Source of the DNA: Verrucomicrobia bacterium CG1_02_43_26 | GTDB taxonomy: Bacteria > Verrucomicrobiota > Verrucomicrobiia > Opitutales > CG1-02-43-26 | NCBI GenBank assembly: GCA_001872735.1 | Contig: MNWT01000013.1 | Coordinates: 1 to 64,000, forward strand | Direction: 5' to 3' | DNA: 64,000 bases | Shown: piece by piece, positions 17,979 through 27,372 of the stretch | Layout of the letters: the number at the start of each line of letters is the position of its first letter | How positions within the stretch are numbered: the first letter of the stretch is position 1 | Notes under the pieces: generated by a model | Databases searched by the model: none | What the model was told of the DNA's origin: nothing | Seen by the model: only the letters and a program-made list of their open reading frames with translations | Made by a program: the position numbers and the translations under genes

Positions 17979-18036
17979 ATCAATTTAGCAGATAAAATTC
18001 CCCAAAGAGTTATTTCTTCGCAACGCGAAAATATCT

Positions 18037-19239
18037 TTATTTTTTTGAATCATGAAATTCACTTTTCCGTTGTGTTCGCTCCCACTTATGGCCTACCTTG
18101 CCAAAAAGAATTTTAAAGTAGAGCGGGATTTTCCATAAAATAAAAACAGGAGCAACAAACAAATGCCCCCATACATGCAATGGGGCTCTACGTAAAATCA
18201 ACCCTGAAAGCACATAAAAGCCACTTACGATTAAGGCTGTTAAAAAAATCTTAACCGCAAAAGAAGAAGCAATGAACGCCAATATCAATAGCCCGAAGTT
18301 CAACAAGAGCCAAATCGTGAGCGGCGGAAACAGCAAATCCAGCCAAGCTTCCAAATAAGCCCATTTCCCGGAACAGATAAACTTCTTCAACAACACAAAA
18401 CATTCGCTGCGTATAAGGTGCCACCGGCCACCCTCCCATCTCATGCGTTGCGCCTGGGCTTGAGACATAAATACCGCCATCTCGGAATAAACTTTAGCCA
18501 AGGGGTTAAACTGCACCTTCACGCCTTCATCTAAAAGCAATAAACTAAACTCCAAGTCCTCCACAATCGATTTTGCCGGCCAGCCGGACTTGAGCACGAC
18601 CTCTTTACTGAAGCCCACACCGTTGCCTTTCGGACCAGCTGTTCCGCCCAGAAAGTTACGCCCTTTGAGACGAATATAATTCACCAAATCGAAGGCGATC
18701 ACACTCAGTGAAGTGCGCCAACTAGAAATTGGGTTAGAGACTCCATTAAAGGATTGTACAATCTTAACACCCTCCGCGGATAAACTTGAGGACATTTGAG
18801 ACAAGAAATAGGGATCCACCACAGCATCTGCGTCAATCAGTATAATCGCTTCCTCTTCGGCAAAAATATCTTTTTTAGCGGTGAATAACCAATCTAGCGC
18901 CTGCCCTTTTCCAGGATTCAGGGGATCATCGCGTTCAACAACTTCAGCTCCTGCCTGGCGCGAAACTTCCGCGGTACGATCCGTACAGTTATCCGCCAGC
19001 ACTATGATACGAAATTTATTGATAGGATAATAGGAGTCTTTGATCGATTGTATCACTTTTTCAATTTCACGCGCCTCATTGTACGCGGGGATAACAACCG
19101 CTAATTTTAATGGCGGCTTGGTGGGGTCACTTCGTCTTCGAAAAAAATAAGCGCCCACAGTCACAAGAAATAAGTATAGGGTAAATACAAATGACCAGAG
19201 CCCAAAAACAAAAAAGAATATATTCAATAAAAAATCCAT
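18037..19239 (-). CDS. Processive-type family 2 glycosyltransferase (membrane)
   Basis: A 400-aa enzyme with one N-terminal membrane segment, a GT-A catalytic domain and two or three C-terminal helices, the layout of cellulose-synthase-like and IcaA-like polymerases. Visible motifs are VVIPAYNEAREIEKV, DNCTDRT, DADAVVD (metal-binding DxD), the acceptor-side VEDLEF and Q-A-Q-R-M-R-W (the QxxRW motif typical of processive enzymes). It probably adds sugars to a growing exopolysaccharide at the inner membrane. It is last in the five-gene polysaccharide operon, 12 bp after the GT4 gene. Confidence 0.88.
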   Translation of the reverse strand: MDFLLNIFFFVFGLWSFVFTLYLFLVTVGAYFFRRRSDPTKPPLKLAVVIPAYNEAREIEKVIQSIKDSYYPINKFRIIVLADNCTDRTAEVSRQAGAEVVERDDPLNPGKGQALDWLFTAKKDIFAEEEAIILIDADAVVDPYFLSQMSSSLSAEGVKIVQSFNGVSNPISSWRTSLSVIAFDLVNYIRLKGRNFLGGTAGPKGNGVGFSKEVVLKSGWPAKSIVEDLEFSLLLLDEGVKVQFNPLAKVYSEMAVFMSQAQAQRMRWEGGRWHLIRSECFVLLKKFICSGKWAYLEAWLDLLFPPLTIWLLLNFGLLILAFIASSFAVKIFLTALIVSGFYVLSGLILRRAPLHVWGHLFVAPVFILWKIPLYFKILFGKVGHKWERTQRKSEFHDSKK

Positions 19240-19251
19240 ATACCAGGAGGG

Positions 19252-20460
19252 TTAAGATATATAGTGATTAAAAATATTTAAAAGAGATTCGGTATTTTTG
19301 GCGAGATCATAGTTGCTCAAAACTTTTCTTCGAGCTGCTTGCCCCATGCGTTCCCTTAAATCAGGGCCATTTAGGAGTTCTTTAATTTTCTCAAACAACG
19401 CATGTGGGTCTGCCGGCAATGTCAATAAGCCGGTTTTACCATCTTCTACCAATTCGGGAATGCCCATCACGCTTGAAGACACCACAGGAATCTCTTTTGC
19501 CATGGCCTCCATAAGAACAACCGGAACGCCTTCCGCAAAACTGGGTAAAACAAAGATGTCCGCCTTATCGTAATACTCATTAAGCTTCTCCTGCCCGACA
19601 GGGCCCACAAAATCAATATGCCTACCCAGCGTTAGTTCTTTAGCTAACGTTTTCAATGAATTTTCTGTGGCCCCCCCGCCAACAAGGCTTAAATGGATAT
19701 TTTTGTACTCTTCCAGCAGTAAGCCAAATGCCTTTAGCAGGATGTGTTGGCCTTTGGCCGGGCTGAGTCTCCCGAGGCATAGAATTTCGAAAACTCCAGG
19801 CGCGCTTTTTTTCTTTTGTGGAACAAATTTTTCCGGATCAATACCACAGGGGATAACATGGAGCTTCCCCCATACGGGATAGTCTACCAAGCGCATCAAT
19901 TGGCTTTTACAAAAATTGCTAATGCAGCGGACAAATACCGCTTGGAGAACCTTTTCCGCAAGTATGTTTTCCCGAACATTATCAAAAACATCCGGCCCGT
20001 GGACACTTAAGCTAAACTTCACTTTCCCTGAAGTGGCAGCGAGCATAGCAACCGTTGCCGCCGGGTTAGCAAAATGCACGTGAACATGATTAATTCCTCT
20101 TTTTCTGGTTTCGTTAACCAAGATCAAAGCTTCGATAAAATAACCAAGCGTCTTACGTCCAGAACATACCCCTTTAAAGTTCAAGCGTAACGCACTCAAT
20201 CCCATTTTAATAAACCGAAGTGGCATGCAAAAAAAACCAAAACAAAAGGCGGATAAAACACTTAATAAGGGAGCAGATTTTACATAAAAGGTTTTGGTAG
20301 ACTCCTCCTGCTCCTCAGAGGTCATTTTCTCAAGATGGTTGGGCCTATTAATCGAAAAAGTAAGAATTTCAACCCCCCTTGACCGAAGCACCTTAATTTC
20401 CCGAAAAATAAAAGTATGGGAAATAGCCGGGTATTCGCTGACGAGATACACTAATTTCAT
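19252..20460 (-). CDS. Family 4 glycosyltransferase
   Basis: A 402-aa GT-B retaining glycosyltransferase. The N-terminal Rossmann half binds acceptor (LVSEYPAISHTFI; HVHFANPAATVAMLA). The C-terminal half binds the nucleotide sugar and carries EILCLGRLSPAKGQHILL, the GGGATENSLK loop and the EGVPVVLMEAMAKEIPVV motif with the E-x7-E signature. It is probably cytoplasmic and peripheral, adding a sugar to a lipid-linked intermediate. The start overlaps the stop of the upstream polymerase gene by 4 bp (ATGA), showing tight coupling. Donor and acceptor sugars are unknown. Confidence 0.92.
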   Translation of the reverse strand: MKLVYLVSEYPAISHTFIFREIKVLRSRGVEILTFSINRPNHLEKMTSEEQEESTKTFYVKSAPLLSVLSAFCFGFFCMPLRFIKMGLSALRLNFKGVCSGRKTLGYFIEALILVNETRKRGINHVHVHFANPAATVAMLAATSGKVKFSLSVHGPDVFDNVRENILAEKVLQAVFVRCISNFCKSQLMRLVDYPVWGKLHVIPCGIDPEKFVPQKKKSAPGVFEILCLGRLSPAKGQHILLKAFGLLLEEYKNIHLSLVGGGATENSLKTLAKELTLGRHIDFVGPVGQEKLNEYYDKADIFVLPSFAEGVPVVLMEAMAKEIPVVSSSVMGIPELVEDGKTGLLTLPADPHALFEKIKELLNGPDLRERMGQAARRKVLSNYDLAKNTESLLNIFNHYIS

Positions 20461-21833
20461 ATAATACGGGTTACTTGAGTGCCTTCCGCTATGTACCTCA
20501 CAGCGCGTTGATATTTTTTCTTAAACTTCTCTAACGGCTGCAGTGCCAGGCCTGATGCAGATCCAATTAAGACAATAAACAACGGGTTATACATCCCATT
20601 GAAGAGGTTATCTATCATGTAAACCCCGATAATAGCACCAAACGTTACGGCGATAAAAACATTCGGTTCGCGCCATTGATATATATAATATCGACTCAAA
20701 ACGATTCCTAACGGTTGAATCATCATTGCCAATAATGCTAGAACACCGACAATTCCATATTGACCAAATACAATAATCCACATGCCATCCGTTATCGAAA
20801 TATCCTCTCCTGTCTTGTCATAAACGCGAGATCTTCCCCAGCCTCCCCAGCCCAGAATCGGTTTTTCCCGAGCTTTTTCACTGAGAATATCTTCGTTGTC
20901 AATCCGGTACTCAAGTGACGCTGCCCGGTCCGTACTGATTTTTTTTGCCCAATTGATCAACCCTTCCGCGGACCAAACATCTGTAGCCCGCGTTCCGACA
21001 TAGAGAACAGGCAAACACATTAAAATCACTAGCGGCAATCGATTTTCAATAATTCTTGAAGCCAACAATGCCACTACTCCGATTGCCAGCAACATAATCG
21101 AACCGGTAGATTTTTCTAAAATCGTTGTTAGCAATAAAAGCGGCATTACCCAACGCACATTTAATCCCCAGAACTTCTTGCGAAATTGATGGGTGTACCA
21201 AAATACCACGGCCATGATACTCGCAGCGCCCATCCACATTCCCACAGCCAAGCCATGCTCCATAAAGACAGAAGGGCGATAGCCTCCTCCACGAAGTGTC
21301 TGCACAAAACTTTGTACGTGATAGCCATAAAACATTCTGTGCAATTGAGGGCTCATCCGAACTTCATACAGAATAAACGGGGAATAGATAATACCGCCAA
21401 TGATCAACGCAACCGCTAGGACCTTAATCTCACTTAACGTATTAAAGTACATACGGCCTATAAGGTAAGGTACGCCCCAAAGGGTTGTTTGATTTAATGC
21501 TGCTGAAAAGGCATCATACGGACCCAGCAAATTAGTCATGGAAGAAAATGCCGGCACGATACAGAAAACCAACATAGGAAAATCATATATTCTGAATTTA
21601 AATGCCGTTATTTTTTTATGATCAAACAACACAACTCCCAAGAACAAACTGTAAGCGATGATCGATTGTTTTGTGAGATCAGGAAGGCCTTTGATTTCAT
21701 ACCTCGCCACAGGTAAAAACAGCCACCCTAAAATCAGGGAAACGAGAATGGCATTCCTTGGTCGCAAAAAACAAAAGAGAGCCAGCGTGAGTGGCACCCA
21801 ACCAAAGATCATTATCGGAACACTTACATTCAT
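20457..21833 (-). CDS. O-antigen polymerase/ligase-like membrane protein (Wzy/WaaL type)
   Basis: A 458-aa polytopic membrane protein with about 10-12 hydrophobic segments and a large loop at about 270-340 containing GWGGWGRSRVYD. The Trp/Gly/Arg-rich periplasmic loop is characteristic of O-antigen ligase and polymerase (Wzy_C) proteins, which are otherwise very divergent. It would polymerise or transfer repeat units in the periplasm. Overlaps of 4 bp with both the upstream PP-loop gene and the downstream GT4 gene place it firmly in the operon. Confidence 0.8.
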   Translation of the reverse strand: MNVSVPIMIFGWVPLTLALFCFLRPRNAILVSLILGWLFLPVARYEIKGLPDLTKQSIIAYSLFLGVVLFDHKKITAFKFRIYDFPMLVFCIVPAFSSMTNLLGPYDAFSAALNQTTLWGVPYLIGRMYFNTLSEIKVLAVALIIGGIIYSPFILYEVRMSPQLHRMFYGYHVQSFVQTLRGGGYRPSVFMEHGLAVGMWMGAASIMAVVFWYTHQFRKKFWGLNVRWVMPLLLLTTILEKSTGSIMLLAIGVVALLASRIIENRLPLVILMCLPVLYVGTRATDVWSAEGLINWAKKISTDRAASLEYRIDNEDILSEKAREKPILGWGGWGRSRVYDKTGEDISITDGMWIIVFGQYGIVGVLALLAMMIQPLGIVLSRYYIYQWREPNVFIAVTFGAIIGVYMIDNLFNGMYNPLFIVLIGSASGLALQPLEKFKKKYQRAVRYIAEGTQVTRII

Positions 21834-23053
21834 GGATAAAGTGAGCTTATGTCTCCTATTTTTAACACCTTTTTCAAGAACCTCCAGGGGGAAATAATAA
21901 TTTCATATCCCCGTTCGCCTAAAATGAGCTGAAGGCCTTCTATTATTTCATGCTTCCTGACGTATGCTTTCAGCTTTTTGGTTAATTTAGGATCGTTATT
22001 TTCCATAATAGCCAAATCCCTGCATTCCTTCAACATAGTTATATCCGAGTAATCTTTGAGATGCAAAGACTTGATTAACCGATAATCAAATTTATGCGGC
22101 AGGGTGGCGCATTGCTTGAGCGTTCCTATTGATTGTAAAGCAATCATGGCAACAACGCATTTACTACACTTCCCACAGTTGGTTGGGCCACCTTTGTTTT
22201 CAAGACATACACGCAAATATTGTAAAGCTAGCGGATCTCTTCCAACAAGCCATGCAAATTTGTCAATACGGTGGGCTTCTGCGCCGCTATGCGAAAACCT
22301 TGTATATTCCGTAGACCACAAATTATCCAACAGGGGATGGGAGGATTCTGGAAACATATCTTCGTGGCTATAAGAATAAGCTCCCGGTATCAAGACATGC
22401 GAAAATTGTTTCCCTAAAGATAATCCAACAGAAGCAAGGCCCGGACCACACAAATAATCAGCCCACCACAGATTGAATTGTTCTCTTAAATTGGTTGCTC
22501 CAATAATAATAGGTAAACCCGCTTCCTCAGCGACTTTTTTGACCATTATAATTGTCTGATCACCGCCCACGGTATCTGATATCGGCACCTCTATCCCTCT
22601 CATATAAATAAGGTGTGTAATGGCTGGCGTATTCGTAGGGATATTTCTTATACTTTTCAGCAGCGTGTAAAAAGAATCTACCCCACCCGAAAAAAAAGCC
22701 AAAACTCCTTTTCCCGAATGACTCAGCTCTGGCTCCTTTATCCACAGTGCATCAACGAATATTTTACGAGCTTCTACTGGAAACCAATTACAAAAAATAT
22801 CCTGCACCATTTCCAGATTATCGAATAAATTTTTCGATATAGGGAAAGGCACTTTTAATTTCTCGTCATAGATCAATGATGCCACTAACAACGGAGGCAC
22901 AAACGGATCTGGTGATTCCTTAACATAAGCCTCGTACTCTTCGGGATACTCATAGCAAAGATCAAACACCCTATCGTGCACCTGGCTTCGGCATGTACCA
23001 ACAAGCCTCACCTTTCCATCCTTCATCTCTTTTCTGTATTCCAGCAATTCCAT
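21830..23053 (-). CDS. PP-loop ATPase-like protein of the polysaccharide cluster
   Basis: A 407-aa protein with a central PP-loop motif, FFSGGVDSFYTLLKS (about residues 120-134), the ATP-pyrophosphatase signature shared with QueC, asparagine synthetase and tRNA thiolases. Further on are a YSYSHEDMFPESSHP segment and a zinc-knuckle-like CGKCSKCVVAM. The first 110 residues have no recognised fold. PP-loop enzymes adenylate a carbonyl or carboxyl group for attack by ammonia or sulfur. In this operon it may amidate or modify a sugar acid; that is inference. Operon coupling: 4-bp overlap with the polymerase gene and 19 bp from the pyruvyl transferase. Confidence 0.75.
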   Translation of the reverse strand: MELLEYRKEMKDGKVRLVGTCRSQVHDRVFDLCYEYPEEYEAYVKESPDPFVPPLLVASLIYDEKLKVPFPISKNLFDNLEMVQDIFCNWFPVEARKIFVDALWIKEPELSHSGKGVLAFFSGGVDSFYTLLKSIRNIPTNTPAITHLIYMRGIEVPISDTVGGDQTIIMVKKVAEEAGLPIIIGATNLREQFNLWWADYLCGPGLASVGLSLGKQFSHVLIPGAYSYSHEDMFPESSHPLLDNLWSTEYTRFSHSGAEAHRIDKFAWLVGRDPLALQYLRVCLENKGGPTNCGKCSKCVVAMIALQSIGTLKQCATLPHKFDYRLIKSLHLKDYSDITMLKECRDLAIMENNDPKLTKKLKAYVRKHEIIEGLQLILGERGYEIIISPWRFLKKVLKIGDISSLYP

Positions 23054-23072
23054 TATTTAAATTTAAAGAGAA

Positions 23073-24197
23073 TTAAGATTCCAAAAAGGCCTTAAATAAC
23101 TCTTTTTGGCGAGTCTTATAGGGCTCAAGCATGTCAAAGTTGCCAAACTTCAAGGCTCTGTCTACATATTTAATTAAGTGTTCTCCAGATAACGACAAAT
23201 CTCCAAATCTATACCCATAAACCCCCGGAGTTTGAAACTCGGGTAATTTATGAGGCAAAACAAAATCAGACCACCCCACAGTGCGCCCAAAGCCCATCAG
23301 CTTAGGATGATAAGCGAGCCCGATAAAAGGCGTTTTTTGAGCATATGCCATGACGCAACCGTGCAAACGCATCGATATCGTAAGTTCTGATTTTTTAAAA
23401 ATGCCCGCAATAGTCCTGGGTGAGAGCTCTTCAATCAGATTAACAATGGTGACGTTACTATCAATCTCTCGCATTCTTGCCGCAATTTTAGAGTTTTCGA
23501 CACGGTCATCATCATAAACCGCAGACATATGCACAAACACAATAGGAATATTATTAAGATGATGAGCTACTTTGACTAATTCCTTCGAAATCCAATTATC
23601 CCATGCTTCTTCTGTAGCCCAATTTCCATTTAATGCAACAGCCACATAATTACCTAACTGGGTAACCTGTGTTGGAATATTTTCAGTATCTGCTCGTAAC
23701 CACAACACACTATCGCCAACAACTTCAATTCTCTCTTTATGAAGAATTCGCTTCAGAATTTCTTGAGAGAGTACATCTCGCACCGTAAATTGCTGAATCT
23801 CTTTTAAGATTTTTCTAATTTTACGACGCTGCCACCATGAAAAGTGTACCCCAGCCTCAACTCCCGCGGCAAACAGTATTTTTTTTTCAACAAAGGAGTT
23901 TTTTAAGCATTCGGAACATCGAAATATCGTTGAGTGCGGTTCTGCTTCAATAATGCCTCCCCCAACTAATGCCAAATGAATGTGCGCTAAGGCTCGTCTT
24001 CTTACCCTATCTTGCGCCCCCAAACCTATAATGCCCGGAACAAAGGGGGTGTCATAGCGCCCCAAGATGTTTATTTTTACAGGCATCCCCGCGTCTTCAA
24101 CTAAATCCTGAACAGCCAGGTAAACAGCTTCGTCACCAGCATTACCGAAGCCAAAAGCACCACATAGAGTGATTTCTTTCTGCGCTATTTTTTCCAT
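23073..24197 (-). CDS. Polysaccharide pyruvyl transferase family protein (CsaB/WcaK-like)
   Basis: A family that adds ketal pyruvate from PEP to cell-wall or exopolysaccharide sugars. The N-terminal GAFGFGNAGDEAVY matches the family's GNxGDEA nucleotide/PEP loop, and the C-terminal region has SELTISMRLHGCVMAYAQKTPFIGLAYHPK, with the conserved SxRLHG and Y-x-P-K motifs. I start at the ATG at 24197 (374 aa); the frame opens with a TTG at 24239, which would add 14 residues before the conserved glycine loop. It is probably the first gene of the leftward five-gene polysaccharide operon. Confidence 0.85.
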   Translation of the reverse strand: MEKIAQKEITLCGAFGFGNAGDEAVYLAVQDLVEDAGMPVKINILGRYDTPFVPGIIGLGAQDRVRRRALAHIHLALVGGGIIEAEPHSTIFRCSECLKNSFVEKKILFAAGVEAGVHFSWWQRRKIRKILKEIQQFTVRDVLSQEILKRILHKERIEVVGDSVLWLRADTENIPTQVTQLGNYVAVALNGNWATEEAWDNWISKELVKVAHHLNNIPIVFVHMSAVYDDDRVENSKIAARMREIDSNVTIVNLIEELSPRTIAGIFKKSELTISMRLHGCVMAYAQKTPFIGLAYHPKLMGFGRTVGWSDFVLPHKLPEFQTPGVYGYRFGDLSLSGEHLIKYVDRALKFGNFDMLEPYKTRQKELFKAFLES

Positions 24198-24382
24198 AGG
24201 AGTTTTCACAAAAATACCTAACTTACTTATGTTAAGCAAGAAAGTTAATTATTGCCGATCAAACGCTTTAAAACGACGGAAAATCGTTACCGTTCACACA
24301 GCCCAATGCTTACTATTTATTTGTTATTTACTTAACCGCACATTACACAGTATTCTTATACTAAACAAAGGCTCTGAAAACC

Positions 24383-25354
24383 ATGAATACCACATCTACC
24401 ATGAATCAACTCGACCAATTAAAAAAACTTACAACCGTAGTTGCTGATACCGGTGACTTCGAAGCCATCAAAGACTTCACCCCCAGGGATGCTACCACAA
24501 ACCCTACTTTGATTTACCAAGCCATCCAAAAGGAAGAATATAAAGCTCTGTTTAACAAAGTCATCCAAGACAACAAAAGCGCTTCTCTCCCTAAGGATAA
24601 ATTGGCGTTGCATATTCTAGATCGTTTACTGATTGCTTTTGGTAAAGAGATTTTAAAAATTGTCCCCGGTCGTGTTTCCACAGAGGTCGATGCTCATCTT
24701 TCTTTTGATACAGAAGGTACAATCGCTAAAGCCAGGGAGCTCATCCAGCTTTACCAACAAGAAGGAATCGACCCAAGCTCTATTCTGATTAAAATTGCCT
24801 CCACATGGGAAGGCGCTCAAGCCGCTAAAGTTCTCCAAAAGGAGGGCATTAACTGCAATTTGACGCTTATGTTCTCCCTTCCCCAAGCCATCATTTGCGC
24901 GGAAGCAGGCGCAAAGTTGATTTCACCTTTTGTTGGCCGTATTTACGATTGGTTTAAAAAGTCTACCGGCAAAGAGTATGTCGGCGCAGAGGATCCAGGT
25001 GTCCTGTCCGTAAACAAAATTTACGATTATTACAAAAAATTTGGATATCCAACTGAAATCATGGGCGCAAGCTTTAGAAACAAAGGCCAAATCACCGAAC
25101 TCGCCGGATGTGATTTATTAACCATTAGCCCCAAGCTACTGGAGGAACTGAAAACAACAGAAGCACCTGTTCCCCAAAAGCTATCTGAATCCAAAGCAAA
25201 TCAATCTTCCATAGAAAAGATGGACGTGGACGAAAAGAAGTTCCGCTGGTTGCTCAATGAGGATCAAATGGCCACCGAAAAGCTCTCTGAGGGCATACGC
25301 GTATTTGCACACGACTGTGAACGGTTAAAGGATGCCATTGCAAAGGTACTTTAA
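24383..25354 (+). CDS. tal: Transaldolase (TalB type)
   Basis: Pentose-phosphate-pathway enzyme that moves a three-carbon dihydroxyacetone unit between sugar phosphates. The 323-aa length is that of the TalB subfamily. Motifs: DATTNPTLI at the N-terminus, [16 protein letters not shown], the Schiff-base lysine K137 in [18 protein letters not shown], and [17 protein letters not shown] hexamer sits at 24357-24362, only 21 bp before the ATG, with an AAAGG as a weak ribosome site. An in-frame ATG at codon 7 is a possible alternative start. Divergent from the polysaccharide operon. Confidence 0.95.
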   Translation: MNTTSTMNQLDQLKKLTTVVADTGDFEAIKDFTPRDATTNPTLIYQAIQKEEYKALFNKVIQDNKSASLPKDKLALHILDRLLIAFGKEILKIVPGRVSTEVDAHLSFDTEGTIAKARELIQLYQQEGIDPSSILIKIASTWEGAQAAKVLQKEGINCNLTLMFSLPQAIICAEAGAKLISPFVGRIYDWFKKSTGKEYVGAEDPGVLSVNKIYDYYKKFGYPTEIMGASFRNKGQITELAGCDLLTISPKLLEELKTTEAPVPQKLSESKANQSSIEKMDVDEKKFRWLLNEDQMATEKLSEGIRVFAHDCERLKDAIAKVL

Positions 25355-25393
25355 GCACTAGAATGCGCATCTTTGGGATGCCAAAATTCTTCC

Positions 25394-25422
25394 TTGTTTA
25401 ATCAACTTTCATAATTTATAGT
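25394..25422 (+). promoter_or_regulatory. Candidate sigma-70 promoter of aspS with very short leader
   Basis: TTGTTT (25394-25399) and TATAGT (25417-25422) are 17 bp apart. Transcription would begin about 7 nt later, leaving a leader of fewer than 10 nt before the ATG at 25437 and no Shine-Dalgarno. Confidence 0.4.
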
Positions 25423-25436
25423 TAACTCTCTTAATT

Positions 25437-27239
25437 ATGAAAAGATCGCATCATTGTAATCAGCTTTCCCTTGAAGATGTTAATAAGCCAACAACCCTCG
25501 TGGGTTGGGTGGATGCCATCCGTGACCACGGTGGTGTTTTGTTTATTGACCTGCGCGACCGTGAGGGGATTACACAGATCGTATTTGATCCCCAAAACAA
25601 GCAGCTTTCCGAACAAGCACGTAGCCTTAAGCCCGAATCCGTCATCGAAGTAATCGGTACCGTTGCGGCTAGACCAAGTGCAACCGTTAACCCACATTTA
25701 CCAACGGGCGGAATCGAAGTCGCCGCTGAGCAGCTCACGATTCATAACATTGCGAAAACACTGCCTTTTCCTCTCGAGGATGAAAAAGCAGACCGTGTAC
25801 AAGATGATTTGCGCCTGCGCTATCGTTATCTGGATCTTCGTCGCCCTAAGTCACAAAAAAAGCTTCACATGCGCCATCAAGCGGCTCGTGCTGTTCGCAA
25901 CTACTTAGATGGAGAACGTTTTACAGAGGTAGAAATGCCTACCCTTTTCAAGAGTACTCCTGAGGGAGCTCGCGAATTCCTGGTACCTAGCCGCATGCAC
26001 CCGGCCAATTTTTACGCATTGGCTCAATCCCCGCAACAATACAAGCAAATGCTCATGGTTGCCGGATTGGAGCGCTACTACTCACTTGCTCGCTGTTATC
26101 GCGATGAAGACCTTCGCGCGGATCGTCAACCCGAATTCACTCAGGTGGACATGGAGCTTTCCTTCATCGACCGTGAGGATATGTACGACCTAATTGAGGG
26201 CTTGCTCAAGCGCGTCTGGAAAGAGGTTTTAGGTATTGATATCCCAACACCTTTCCCGCGCATGCCTTATCACGCTGCCATGAATCGTTATGGCGTTGAT
26301 AAACCGGATACTCGTTTCGACCTAGAGCTTGTTGATCTGTCTAAAATTTTTGAAAAATCTGAATTTAAGGTATTTGCTTCCGCAGTTCAATCCGGAGGTG
26401 TCATCAAGGCGTTTAACGCAAAGGGCTTGTCTGACATCACACAAGGGGAACTGAAAACACTTGAAGACATCGCTAAAGTTCTTGGAGCTAAAGGGTTAGC
26501 CTTCATTAAAGCTGAAAGCGGCGAATGGAAATCCCCTATCCTTAAGTTTTTATCCGAACAGGAAAAAGCAGAGCTTAAAGATGCGCTTAATATTGAGGAT
26601 GGCGATTTGGTCTTCTTTGCCGCAACCAATTGGGACAAAGCTTGCCAAATCCTGGGCAGAGTCAGGTTAGATGCCGCTCAACTCCTTGTTAAACGAGGTC
26701 GTCTAAGCATTCCTAAGGATAAATATAATTTCCTCTGGGTAATCGAGTTTCCGCTCATGCTGTATGATGAAGAAGCTGGCCGTTATTTATCAGCTCACCA
26801 CCCGTTTACCGCTCCTGTAGAAGCAGATGTTCCTCTACTTGACACCGATCCAACTGCTGTTCGCGGCCAACACTACGATATCGTTCTTAACGGAGTAGAA
26901 CTTGGTGGCGGTAGTATTCGTATCCATCAACCTGATTTACAAGAAAAGGTATTTCGCGATATCCTTAAAATCCCTGCAGATATCGTAACCGAACGCTTTG
27001 GGTATATGCTGGAAGCATTTCAATTTGGCGCCCCTCCTCATGGCGGTATTGCATTAGGCTTTGATCGTTTAATTGCTATTCTTGCCGGTACGGAGAGTAT
27101 TCGAGATGTCATTGCCTTTCCGAAGACGCAAAAGGGCCAAGATTTAATGTCCATGAGCCCTGGGCCTGCCACTGAAAAGCAGCTCAAGGATCTGCATATC
27201 ACTTTGCTCGAATACGCGAAAATTGAAAATAGGACCTAA
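25437..27239 (+). CDS. aspS: Aspartyl-tRNA synthetase (bacterial type)
   Basis: Class IIb synthetase charging tRNA-Asp, 600 aa, the full bacterial length. The N-terminal OB-fold anticodon domain (VGWVDAIRDHGGVLFIDLRDREG) is followed by class II motif 2 (ARCYRDEDLRADRQPEFTQVDME), the bacteria-specific GAD insertion at about 290-410, and motif 3 (GFDRLIAILAG). GluQ-RS encoded at 30 kb would act on the same tRNA. There is no Shine-Dalgarno; a promoter-like pair ends 15 bp upstream. The C-terminal extension after motif 3 is short, as usual. Confidence 0.97.
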   Translation: MKRSHHCNQLSLEDVNKPTTLVGWVDAIRDHGGVLFIDLRDREGITQIVFDPQNKQLSEQARSLKPESVIEVIGTVAARPSATVNPHLPTGGIEVAAEQLTIHNIAKTLPFPLEDEKADRVQDDLRLRYRYLDLRRPKSQKKLHMRHQAARAVRNYLDGERFTEVEMPTLFKSTPEGAREFLVPSRMHPANFYALAQSPQQYKQMLMVAGLERYYSLARCYRDEDLRADRQPEFTQVDMELSFIDREDMYDLIEGLLKRVWKEVLGIDIPTPFPRMPYHAAMNRYGVDKPDTRFDLELVDLSKIFEKSEFKVFASAVQSGGVIKAFNAKGLSDITQGELKTLEDIAKVLGAKGLAFIKAESGEWKSPILKFLSEQEKAELKDALNIEDGDLVFFAATNWDKACQILGRVRLDAAQLLVKRGRLSIPKDKYNFLWVIEFPLMLYDEEAGRYLSAHHPFTAPVEADVPLLDTDPTAVRGQHYDIVLNGVELGGGSIRIHQPDLQEKVFRDILKIPADIVTERFGYMLEAFQFGAPPHGGIALGFDRLIAILAGTESIRDVIAFPKTQKGQDLMSMSPGPATEKQLKDLHITLLEYAKIENRT

Positions 27240-27372
27240 TTTTTAGCATTCCGACAAGAATCACCTGCTTGTTTGAGGCACATTAGCGATCTAAAATTCT
27301 AATTGCCTTTGACTATCTGTTGCTGTAAAATTGCCATAGATAGAAAGGCTCTATCGTGAAATTTCATTTGGC

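Noticed and set aside
19240-19252. AGGAGG upstream of the family 2 glycosyltransferase as a Shine-Dalgarno
   Set aside because: It is on the plus strand, whereas the gene is on the minus strand, so it cannot serve that start.
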